From assembly GCA_937880835.1 (NCBI GenBank), contig CALGRN010000166.1:1-21751 (forward strand): a DNA stretch of 21,751 nt, written 5' to 3'. A model generated the notes under the pieces. That model ran no database searches and was not told the origin of the DNA. It saw only the letters and a list, made by a program, of their open reading frames with translations. Numbering within the stretch: position 1 is the stretch's first letter; each line of letters starts with the position of its first letter. The position numbers were made by a program, and so were the translations under genes. The DNA comes from an uncultured Prevotella sp. GTDB taxonomy: Bacteria; Bacteroidota; Bacteroidia; Bacteroidales; Bacteroidaceae. Below are positions 1-6,666 of this stretch, one piece after another.

Positions 1-635
1 CCCGCGATAGCATTGGAAATAACAGTTGCAGCATCACCGGAAGAAAGTGCATCGGCATCAACTTCCGTAACATCTTCCATGATTACACCGTCAACTACCC
101 AAAGCGGTTTAGAAGAACCGTAGATAGAAGTCGCACCACGAACACGTATCTTCGGTGCAGTACCGAATGTACCTGATACATTCTGCACACTCACACCGGC
201 AGCACGTCCTTCGAGCGAACGAGAAATGTCAGAAACACCGTCGAGTTTAGCTTTTTCGGCATCAACCTTTGTAGATGCACCAGTGAACAATCGCTTGTCC
301 ATCTTCTGCATACCGGTTACGACAACTTCCTTAATTGTCTGTGCTTCTTCGGGTTCGAGGATAATTTTCATATCCTGTCCACCTCTAACCGTCTTGGTTT
401 TCATACCAATAAAACTAATCACCAACGTAGGGTTGGATTGATCGACATTGAGGGAGAACTTTCCGTCAATATCCGTCACAGTTCCATTTTTCGTATCTTT
501 GACGAAAACGGACGCATTGATCACAGGTTCGTTGTCTTCTGCAGAAATAACGACACCTGTCACTTTCGTTTGAGCCATTACCATTCCAACATATATGAAA
601 AGGCAGGTCAAAATCAAGCTTAGTCTTTTTTTCAT
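1..635 (-). CDS. SusC/RagA-family TonB-linked outer membrane receptor, N-terminal part (cut by window edge)
   Basis: Only the first ~211 residues are in the window; the gene runs off the left end. Residues 1-21 form a signal peptide (basic MKKR, hydrophobic core, cleavage after VMA). Residues ~24-95 form a carboxypeptidase-regulatory-like beta domain (VTGVV...PVINASVFVKDT..GTVTDIDGKFSL), typical of SusC proteins. A TonB-box-like stretch (IKEVVVTG, ~101-108) follows, then the start of the plug domain (RSLEGRAAGVSVQN...RVRGATSIYG...PLWVVDGV). Members of this family are outer-membrane barrels of ~1000 residues that pair with a SusD lipoprotein and import glycans or peptides using TonB energy. 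The substrate cannot be told from the N-terminus. A strong Bacteroidota promoter lies upstream at 684-715. A partner susD, if present, would lie to the left outside the window. Confidence 0.95.
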   Translation of the reverse strand, partial: MKKRLSLILTCLFIYVGMVMAQTKVTGVVISAEDNEPVINASVFVKDTKNGTVTDIDGKFSLNVDQSNPTLVISFIGMKTKTVRGGQDMKIILEPEEAQTIKEVVVTGMQKMDKRLFTGASTKVDAEKAKLDGVSDISRSLEGRAAGVSVQNVSGTFGTAPKIRVRGATSIYGSSKPLWVVDGVIMEDVTEVDADALSSGDAATVISNAIA

Positions 636-683
636 ATTACCTCTTGACTTGTTAATAATTTTATTTTATTCTGTTACAGTTTG

Positions 684-715
684 CAAATTTACTTTTTTTT
701 CCTACAAAGTGCAAA
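684..715 (-). promoter_or_regulatory. Bacteroidota-type promoter for the SusC-family gene
   Basis: On the minus strand: -33 element TTTG (712-715), 20-nt spacer, -7 element TAAATTTG (684-691). This matches the TTTG-N19/20-TAnnTTTG form used by the Bacteroidota primary sigma factor. Transcription would start near 677, giving a leader of about 40 nt. Confidence 0.75.
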
Positions 716-890
716 TATTTAACTAAAAAACTTTTGTTTTATTTGAGTAAGACAGCAATTTTACTCCACTTTTTAGATACGATTATGAAGCGTTTGCATT
801 TCTCTTTTCATTACATTTTTTAAGGTTGAAGAATAATGTGCATAAAATCAAAGGCTTAACGCATAAGTGTTTTTCGACAAGAATACAATA

Positions 891-931
891 TGCCGACTAC
901 ACCTTATATATAAATATAGGTATAGTCGGCA
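891..931 (-). terminator. Long hairpin just past the lipoprotein gene, probable terminator
   Basis: TGCCGACTA (891-899) pairs with TAGTCGGCA (923-931). The stem continues through ACCT/AGGT-type pairing, giving about 16 pairs around a short AT loop. It starts 7 nt after the stop of the minus-strand lipoprotein gene. The clear T-run (ATATTTTTATTTT) lies on the plus-strand side, so read as minus RNA the U-tract is weak. It may act in both directions or mainly block plus-strand read-through. Confidence 0.6.
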
Positions 932-937
932 ATATTT

Positions 938-1786
938 TTATTTTACAAGTACAACAAGGTACTTGCTTGTACTCCAAAATATCTGCGGATTTGTTATTCT
1001 CAGAATATACTGATCGTTAGAATCAAGTGTCAAAGTATAGCTGCTTGACGGATGAGGAGTCATCAATTTTGCAGAGCTTGAATAGAATTTTATCTCTTTG
1101 TTAACTCTTATATCTATCTTCGTGAAATAATTCTTGTTGAAGTTAGACTGCAAAACTTTTCCTTTAACGAGAATGTTCTGTTCTTTAAGTTCTTTCTTCG
1201 TTCCGTAAACAAACCATGCTGTATTGATTTGTTTGTCTTGATTGGTTATGGTCTGAGTTTTTTGACTGCTTTCAGTCTTCAAGTTAGTGACATCAGTATT
1301 CAGATTGTTTATTTTCTCATCAAGTTCCGAAATATGAATGTCTTTCGCATCAAGTTCCGCTCTTAACTGCTGCAACTGCTGTTCTTTCTCGTCAAGCTGT
1401 TTTGTCAACGCTTCAACAGTCTTCTTCAATTGGTCTCCGCTGAATTTGCTGTCACGCAACTGATTACGCAATTTTTCGATAAGTTCACGATTTTTATTCA
1501 TCGTCTGAGAAACAAACTTCATATTCTCTCTTATCTGCTGAGCTTTGCTAACGCCTTCACCACTCTTTGCTATGCTGATACGTTTTTCTGCTTCATTAAT
1601 TTCACGAAAGCCCTCATTTATCTCATTCAGAGTAGCCATCATTCCATTAATCTCATTGTCTCTCTCTGCAATGATTCTCTGCAAGGAATCATTCCGAGCC
1701 ATATCTTGAAGCCCGGATGCAGCTTTGTCATTTTTACATGCAGCCAGAATTATCACTCCGACTACTAAAACTAATAGTTTTTTCAT
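938..1786 (-). CDS. Coiled-coil lipoprotein of unknown function
   Basis: 282 residues. The N-terminus is a lipoprotein signal (MKKLLVLVVGVIILAAC) with lipobox LAAC, so Cys17 would be lipidated and the protein anchored in the envelope. Residues ~30-190 are rich in E, K, Q, L and D with heptad-like spacing, indicating a long coiled coil. The C-terminal ~90 residues form a separate, less charged domain (from TAWFVYGTKKELKEQNIL to FWSTSKYLVVLVK) that looks beta-rich. The start lies 11 nt after the rsmI stop, so the two are very likely one transcript. I recall similar proteins with the same C-terminal wording in other Bacteroidales, but know of no function. The long coil could span periplasmic distance or oligomerise. 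A hairpin at 891-931 closes the unit. Confidence 0.8.
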   Translation of the reverse strand: MKKLLVLVVGVIILAACKNDKAASGLQDMARNDSLQRIIAERDNEINGMMATLNEINEGFREINEAEKRISIAKSGEGVSKAQQIRENMKFVSQTMNKNRELIEKLRNQLRDSKFSGDQLKKTVEALTKQLDEKEQQLQQLRAELDAKDIHISELDEKINNLNTDVTNLKTESSQKTQTITNQDKQINTAWFVYGTKKELKEQNILVKGKVLQSNFNKNYFTKIDIRVNKEIKFYSSSAKLMTPHPSSSYTLTLDSNDQYILRITNPQIFWSTSKYLVVLVK

Positions 1787-1797
1787 ATCATTACGAT

Positions 1798-2484
1798 TTA
1801 GTTTCTCTTTTTTTTATTTTTACCTGCAAGCACTATCACTATTTCTCCTCGTGGTTCTTGCCCGCAGAAATGTTCTGTTACTTCTTTCAATGTACCTCTG
1901 ACGCTTTCTTCGTGTATCTTTGATATTTCTCTGCACACGCTCACCTGTCTTTCTTCTCCGAATGTTTCCGAGAATTGTGAAAGGGTTTTTACGAGTCTGT
2001 GCGGCGATTCATAGAATATCATCGTTCGCGTTTCGTCTTTCAGGCTTTCTATTTTTGTCTGCCGTCCTTTCTTCTGTGGCAGGAAACCTTCGAAGCAGAA
2101 GCGTTCGCAAGGCAATCCCGAAGAAACGAGTGCAGGTACAAATGCGGTAGCACCCGGCAAGCATTCAACTTTTACATCGGCATTTACTGCTTCACGTATG
2201 AGGTAAAATCCCGGATCGCTTATGCCCGGAGTGCCGGCATCGCTTATAAGTGCTATGCTCTGTCCTGCCTTCAAACGCTCCACAATTCCCGTTGCCGTTC
2301 CATGCTCATTAAACTTATGGTGCGATACAAGATGATTCTTTATATCATAATGTTTGAGCAGGACTCCCGAAGTGCGTGTATCTTCTGCCAATATCAAATC
2401 AACCTCTTTCAGTATTCTGACAGCACGCAAGGTTATATCTTCCATATTACCTACCGGAGTAGGAACAATATATAATGTACCCAT
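1798..2484 (-). CDS. rsmI: 16S rRNA (cytidine1402-2'-O)-methyltransferase
   Basis: 228 residues, of the tetrapyrrole-methylase fold. RsmI uses S-adenosylmethionine to 2'-O-methylate C1402 in the 16S rRNA decoding centre. Visible motifs: LYIVPTPVGNMEDITLRA at the N-terminus, AEDTRTSGVLL (~34-44), the SAM-binding GTPGISDPG near residue 85, and GLPCERFCFEGFLP (~119). It is slightly shorter than the E. coli protein but keeps the whole catalytic domain. The ATG at 2484 is chosen because MGTLYIVPTPVGN matches the usual start and a promoter lies directly before it, leaving almost no leader. It is first in a unit with the downstream lipoprotein gene. Confidence 0.95.
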   Translation of the reverse strand: MGTLYIVPTPVGNMEDITLRAVRILKEVDLILAEDTRTSGVLLKHYDIKNHLVSHHKFNEHGTATGIVERLKAGQSIALISDAGTPGISDPGFYLIREAVNADVKVECLPGATAFVPALVSSGLPCERFCFEGFLPQKKGRQTKIESLKDETRTMIFYESPHRLVKTLSQFSETFGEERQVSVCREISKIHEESVRGTLKEVTEHFCGQEPRGEIVIVLAGKNKKKRN

Positions 2485-2491
2485 TCGGCTA

Positions 2492-2522
2492 CAAATATAT
2501 ATGAAATTATCTTCTTTTGCAA
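2492..2522 (-). promoter_or_regulatory. Promoter of rsmI, implying a leaderless or near-leaderless mRNA
   Basis: On the minus strand: TTG (2520-2522), 20-nt spacer, TATATTTG (2492-2499). The -7 box ends only 7 nt before the rsmI ATG (2484), so transcription would begin at or within a few bases of the start codon. Confidence 0.6.
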
Positions 2523-2723
2523 GAAACAGAGTAATTCTTTACAATTTTTAGCACAAATCTTATGCAAAATTCTTTAACGACAATCAATGCCGTAAAGTTT
2601 GAAAGAACGCATTCAATCAACGGTTTCAGAGGATGTACAATGTGCATAAACATGGTATGAAAGTATGATTGTTTCATATCGGAAAATACAACATTTTTTT
2701 GCAGGTTTATATTTATAAATATG

Positions 2724-2837
2724 CGAAAGTTATCGTTTTGCGCCTCAAAAGTTATCCTTTCATAGCACAAAAGGATAACTTTTACACTCTGAAAGGATAA
2801 CTTTTGAAATACGCTTCACAACCTGCTGACAATCAAC
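2724..2837 (+). repeat. 22-bp-phased intergenic repeat, element 1 (four units plus tail)
   Basis: Four units with cores starting at 2729 (GTTATCG), 2751 (GTTATCC), 2773 (GGATAAC) and 2795 (GGATAAC), exactly 22 bp apart. The first two units are in reverse-complement orientation, the last two forward. Units 2 and 4 form a perfect 17-bp inverted repeat (2745-2761 with 2791-2807). After CTTTTGAAA (2801-2809) comes the 28-bp tail containing CACAACCTGCTGACAATCA, aligned without gaps to the tails of elements 2, 3 and 4. Confidence 0.9.
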
Positions 2838-3025
2838 TTTATACTTATCGCATATTCATGGCTATACCGACAGACTTTAATATCGGACAATCGCCATGAC
2901 ACGACCAATCGCAGATTACAATCATTTACCATTTAATTTTAAGACAAACACATTATTATAATATATGTATATGATAACATCATAAAATCAAAGAATGAAA
3001 GGCACATTTAGAAGATGCTTTACAG

Positions 3026-3079
3026 AAAAACAAAAGACCGCATCGAAAGCTGTATAAAACAAACTTTCGATGCGGTCTT
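3026..3079 (-). terminator. Strong intrinsic terminator of alaS
   Basis: A perfect 16-bp stem: 3034-3049 pairs with 3064-3079 (AAGACCGCATCGAAAG and its complement), with a 14-nt loop. Read on the minus strand it is followed by TTTTGTTTTT. It lies 31 nt after the alaS stop. Confidence 0.92.
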
Positions 3080-3109
3080 ATATTTATATTAAGGTGAAAA
3101 TATCGCGTA

Positions 3110-5731
3110 TTACAGATTGGCAAGTTCTATGACTTTATCAACAGCTGCATTTATACCATCGACATTTTTACCTCCTGCCGATGCATAATGCGGCTGTCCT
3201 CCGCCTCCACCTTGGATGAGTTTTGCAGCCTCGCGCACCATTTGTCCTGCATTAAGACTATGAGATTTCACAATATCGTCACTCAACATTACGCTAAGGA
3301 GTGGCTTTCCGTTTGAGACAGAACCTATTACACACACGAGATTTTCATTTATCGCCTCACGTATCTTGAAAACAATGTCTTTGGATGCAGCAGCATCTAC
3401 TGGTATAACCGCCTTTATAACGCTCACCCCGTTCACCGTTTCTGCACGTTTGAGCAATTCGTCTTTCATGCGCTCAACAGCTTGCGCGTGGAACTTCTCC
3501 ACTTCTTTTTTCATCTCCTCGTGTTCATTTATATATTTCTCTATAACGCCTTTCAAGTCTTTGGCATTATTAAAGAGACCTTTTATAGCACGTATCGTAT
3601 CTTCAAGAGTATATACGGCTTCCTCGCATTTGCTTCCCGTTATTGCCTCTATACGGCGTATTCCGGCAGCAACCGAGCTTTCGGCAATAATCTTGAACAT
3701 ACCTATGCTTCCGGTATTCCTTACGTGTATTCCTCCGCAAAACTCACAAGAAGGACCGAATTTCACCACACGCACCCTGTCGCCGTATTTCTCTCCGAAC
3801 AACGCTATTGCTCCCATATCCTTCGCTTCCTCAACCGGTATCTCGCGATACTCATCAAGCGATATATTCTCGCGCACCATGCTGTTTATCATTCTCTCCA
3901 CTTCGCGCAGCTCTTCGTCTGTTACTTTGCTGAAATGAGAGAAGTCGAAACGCAGCGTATCGGCACTTACGTAAGAACCCTTTTGCTCCACATGACTTCC
4001 GAGAACTTCTTTCAGAGCATAATCGAGCAAGTGTGTTGCAGTGTGATTTGCCGCACTTGCAGCTCTTTTATCGGTATCCACGCATGCCATAAAGTCCGCC
4101 TCAATGTCTTTCGGCAGTTCTTTCACGATGTGCACAGTACGATTATTCTCTCTCTTCGTATCTATAATGTCAACCGTTTCGTTTTCATTCACGAGCACAC
4201 CTTGCTCTCCTACCTGTCCTCCCATTTCACCATAGAACGGCGTAAAGTCAAGTATTACCTCATAGAATGAAATTTTCTTCTGCGTTACTTTTCTATAACT
4301 GATTATCCGGCACTCATATTCCGAATAGTCATAGCCCACAAACTGTTGTTCGCCTTGCCTTATTTCGACCCAATCGGAGTTCTCTACGGCAGCCGCATTA
4401 CGCGCTCTTGCCTTCTGTTTCTGCATTTCCTCGTCGAAGGTTTTATTATCAACGGTATATCCGTTCTCACGACATATAAGTTCGGTAAGGTCGAGTGGAA
4501 ATCCGTAAGTATCGAAAAGGCGGAATGCTTTAACGCCGTCAAGCTCGGTGCGACCGTTCTCTTTCAGTTCGTCCATTGCCTCGTTAAGCATCGTAATTCC
4601 TTTATCGAGAGTACGCAGGAAAGAATCTTCCTCCTCTTTTATAACACGGCTGATGAGTTCTTTCTGCGCCGGGAGTTCCGGATATGCATCCCCCATCTCT
4701 TTCACAAGCATCGGAATAAGTTTGTATATGAACGCTTCTTTCTGTTCCAAGAATGTGTATGCGTAGCGAACGGCACGTCTTAGAATGCGTCTTATCACAT
4801 ATCCTGCCTTTGCATTGCCGGGAAGTTGTCCGTCAGCAATACTGAAAGCGACTGCTCTAAGGTGGTCTGCAACGACTCTCATCGCAACATCCGTCTTCTC
4901 GTTCCTGCCGTATTCCTTGCCCGAAAGGTTGCCAATCTCCTTTATTATCGGCTGGAATATATCGGTATCGTAATTAGATTGCTTTCCTTGAAGAGACCTT
5001 ACGAGCCGTTCAAAGCCCATTCCGGTGTCTATTACGTTCATTGGCAGAGCATCAAGACTGCCGTCCGACTTCCTGTTAAACTGCATAAAGACGAGATTCC
5101 ATATCTCTATTACCTGCGGATCGTCTTTGTTTACGAGTTTGTATCCGGGCATCTTGGCTTTCTCTTCGGGTGTACGTGAGTCGAGATGTATCTCCGAACA
5201 CGGTCCGCAAGGACCTGTATCACCCATCTCCCAGAAGTTATCGTGCTTGTCACCGTTTATTATATGGTCGGCAGGAACATGCTTTGCCCAATACTTTGCA
5301 GCTTCATCATCACGCTGAATGTTATCCTCCGGCGAGCCTTCAAACACCGTTACGTATAAGTCTTCGGGGTTTATATGAAGCACTTCTACAAGGTATTCCC
5401 ATGCAAAGTCTATCGCTTCTTCCTTGAAATAGTCTCCAAAGCTCCAATTACCGAGCATTTCAAACATGGTGTGATGATATGTGTCGTGTCCCACTTCCTC
5501 CAAATCATTATGCTTTCCGCTCACTCTAAGGCATTTCTGCGAGTCTGCTCTGCGACGCGGTTTCGGTTCTCCTGTGCCGAGAATGATATCTTTCCATTGG
5601 TTCATACCTGCATTTGTGAACATCAATGTTGGATCGTCTTTGATAACCATTGGTGCAGACGGCACGATAGTGTGTCCTTTCGACTCGAAAAATTTCTTGA
5701 AAGAATCGCGTATTTCGTTAGCTGTCATCAT
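3110..5731 (-). CDS. alaS: Alanine--tRNA ligase
   Basis: 873 residues, the usual full length. It charges tRNA-Ala with alanine using ATP in the cytoplasm. The N-terminal class II aminoacylation domain starts EIRDSFKKFFESKGHTIVPSAP, with PTLMFTNAGMNQWKD as motif 2 region. The editing domain carries the zinc-binding HTATH (~residue 563) and CEFCGGIHV (~662), which clear mischarged Ser and Gly. The C-terminal DHHA1-like domain ends with a glycine-rich GGGGGQPHYASAGG (~840). The ATG at 5731 is followed directly by a second ATG (5728); either could be used. A consensus promoter (5771-5802) and a strong terminator (3026-3079) suggest a single-gene unit. It is divergent from a MerR gene, an arrangement I recall from other Bacteroidales. 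Confidence 0.98.
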   Translation of the reverse strand: MMTANEIRDSFKKFFESKGHTIVPSAPMVIKDDPTLMFTNAGMNQWKDIILGTGEPKPRRRADSQKCLRVSGKHNDLEEVGHDTYHHTMFEMLGNWSFGDYFKEEAIDFAWEYLVEVLHINPEDLYVTVFEGSPEDNIQRDDEAAKYWAKHVPADHIINGDKHDNFWEMGDTGPCGPCSEIHLDSRTPEEKAKMPGYKLVNKDDPQVIEIWNLVFMQFNRKSDGSLDALPMNVIDTGMGFERLVRSLQGKQSNYDTDIFQPIIKEIGNLSGKEYGRNEKTDVAMRVVADHLRAVAFSIADGQLPGNAKAGYVIRRILRRAVRYAYTFLEQKEAFIYKLIPMLVKEMGDAYPELPAQKELISRVIKEEEDSFLRTLDKGITMLNEAMDELKENGRTELDGVKAFRLFDTYGFPLDLTELICRENGYTVDNKTFDEEMQKQKARARNAAAVENSDWVEIRQGEQQFVGYDYSEYECRIISYRKVTQKKISFYEVILDFTPFYGEMGGQVGEQGVLVNENETVDIIDTKRENNRTVHIVKELPKDIEADFMACVDTDKRAASAANHTATHLLDYALKEVLGSHVEQKGSYVSADTLRFDFSHFSKVTDEELREVERMINSMVRENISLDEYREIPVEEAKDMGAIALFGEKYGDRVRVVKFGPSCEFCGGIHVRNTGSIGMFKIIAESSVAAGIRRIEAITGSKCEEAVYTLEDTIRAIKGLFNNAKDLKGVIEKYINEHEEMKKEVEKFHAQAVERMKDELLKRAETVNGVSVIKAVIPVDAAASKDIVFKIREAINENLVCVIGSVSNGKPLLSVMLSDDIVKSHSLNAGQMVREAAKLIQGGGGGQPHYASAGGKNVDGINAAVDKVIELANL

Positions 5732-5770
5732 TTTATTTGATTTTTATATCGATTTCTTTTAAAAGTTTTG

Positions 5771-5802
5771 CAAAGATAGGATGTTTTGACTATTTTTGCA
5801 AA
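5771..5802 (-). promoter_or_regulatory. Promoter of alaS
   Basis: On the minus strand: TTTG (5799-5802), 20-nt spacer, TATCTTTG (5771-5778), a full match to the Bacteroidota consensus. It sits in the 113-bp gap shared with the divergent MerR gene, so a regulator bound here could affect both. Confidence 0.8.
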
Positions 5803-5844
5803 TAAATCGTTCATTGTTTGACAAAAAGTAACTAAAATTGTCCT

Positions 5845-6186
5845 ATGGAAGAATATAGTAAATACAAGTTGTATTATTCGATAAAAGAAGTTGCAGAAAT
5901 CATCGGTGTGAATGAATCGACACTGAGGTTCTGGGAGACAAAATTTCCGCATCTGCGCCCACGCACCAATAAGGCGAATGTGCGCATGTACAAGGAGAAC
6001 GACATAGAACAACTGAAACTGATTTACAACCTTGTGAAGGTGAGAGGATTCAAACTGGATGCCGCGCGCAAGATGATTAACGAGAACAGAAGCGGAGTTG
6101 ATAAGAGTGCACAAATACTTGAAACTCTCATTTCGGTAAGAGACCAGTTGAAAGACTTGAAAAACCACATCGATTCGCTTGTGTAA
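5845..6186 (+). CDS. MerR-family transcriptional regulator
   Basis: 113 residues. The N-terminal half is a MerR winged helix-turn-helix: YYSIKEVAEIIGVNESTLRFWETKFPHL (~10-37) carries the helix-turn-helix, then RTNKANVRMYKENDIEQLKLIYNLVKVRGFKLDAARKMI gives the wing and the R-Y/D-I signature. The C-terminus (~85-113) is a short helical dimerisation segment, with no room for an effector-binding domain. It is therefore a minimal MerR protein of unknown signal. It is divergent from alaS across 113 bp. MerR proteins usually bind promoters with long spacers; no such operator is obvious in the gap. Confidence 0.9.
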   Translation: MEEYSKYKLYYSIKEVAEIIGVNESTLRFWETKFPHLRPRTNKANVRMYKENDIEQLKLIYNLVKVRGFKLDAARKMINENRSGVDKSAQILETLISVRDQLKDLKNHIDSLV

Positions 6187-6191
6187 CGACC

Positions 6192-6248
6192 GTATGAGAA
6201 TTATTCGGCACGACATTGCTTTTGCAATTTGTGCCATACGTCTCATAC
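6192..6248 (+). other. Three-segment stem-loop directly after the MerR gene
   Basis: Nested pairings: GTATGAGA (6192-6199) with TCTCATAC (6241-6248), GGCAC (6207-6211) with GTGCC (6231-6235), and ATTGC (6215-6219) with GCAAT (6224-6228) around a TTTT loop. It begins 6 nt after the stop codon. There is no T-run after it, so it is not a standard terminator. It may be a 3'-end stabiliser or a small structured RNA. Confidence 0.45.
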
Positions 6249-6433
6249 ATCGTTGTCGCATTATTATTGCCGTATGCACCCGAAGCATATTGCTTTTCAA
6301 TCTTTATCGCATTTCGTTTCATACATCTGCAACAATGCTGCGGACATGCACGAAAAGCGTCTTTGAGAAATAAAAATCAAAGAACAAATTAGCGGATATT
6401 ATTTAAAAGAAAAACAAAAGTTTTGGTTTCGTA

Positions 6434-6550
6434 TTTCAAAAGCTATCCTTTTGCACTATAAAAGCTATTGTTTTGTGATGCAAAAGCATAACTTTCAGGA
6501 TACAAAAGGATAACTTTTGAAATTCGGTTTGCAAAGTGTTGATATTCAGG
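6434..6550 (+). repeat. 22-bp-phased intergenic repeat, element 2 (four units plus tail)
   Basis: Unit cores start at 6442 (GCTATCC), 6464 (GCTATTG), 6486 (GCATAAC) and 6508 (GGATAAC), again exactly 22 bp apart. The first two units are reverse-complement, the last two forward. Bounded by TTTCAAAAG (6434-6442) and CTTTTGAAA (6514-6522). The outer arms 6433-6453 and 6503-6523 match at 20 of 21 positions, and the one mismatch would be a G-U pair in RNA. The tail contains TTTGCAAAGTGTTGATATTC then AGG. Confidence 0.92.
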
Positions 6551-6666
6551 ATAATGTAAATCGCACTATCCAATCTGTTTTGTCGTGATTGAAATGCACG
6601 CCGTAAAGCATGTTTTTACATTATTATAATCGTACATCTTATTATATAATGTACCTTCTTCGTGTT

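Larger units (their letters stand above)
636..937. other. Gene-free stretch between the SusC-type gene and the lipoprotein gene
   Basis: It holds the receptor promoter (684-715), an AT-rich stretch with nothing recognisable (~716-890), and the hairpin at 891-931. No credible coding region was seen. The open frame at 826-1020 runs into the lipoprotein gene antisense and has no family features. Confidence 0.6.
2485..3109. other. Gene-free stretch of ~625 bases between rsmI and alaS
   Basis: It holds the rsmI promoter (2492-2522), repeat element 1 with its tail (2724-2837) and the alaS terminator (3026-3079). The remaining parts (2523-2720, 2838-3025) are AT-rich with no supported gene. The frame at 2507-2770 on the minus strand has no family features and ends inside the repeat. 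Confidence 0.6.
6187..6666. other. Gene-free stretch between convergent MerR and uvrA genes
   Basis: It holds the hairpin at 6192-6248 and repeat element 2 with its tail (6434-6550). Near 6616-6653 an AT-rich inverted repeat (TACATTAT/ATAATGTA type) lies just after the uvrA end and might serve as a weak terminator. Nothing coding was supported. Confidence 0.55.

Noticed and set aside
3366..4270. Long plus-strand open frames opposite alaS (190 and 262 codons)
   Set aside because: They are shadows of the alaS coding strand; alaS carries all its family motifs in the other frame.
5728..6300. A 190-codon minus-strand open frame across the MerR gene
   Set aside because: It is antisense to merR, covers the alaS promoter, and shows no signal, domain or family motif. 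The merR and alaS evidence is much stronger.
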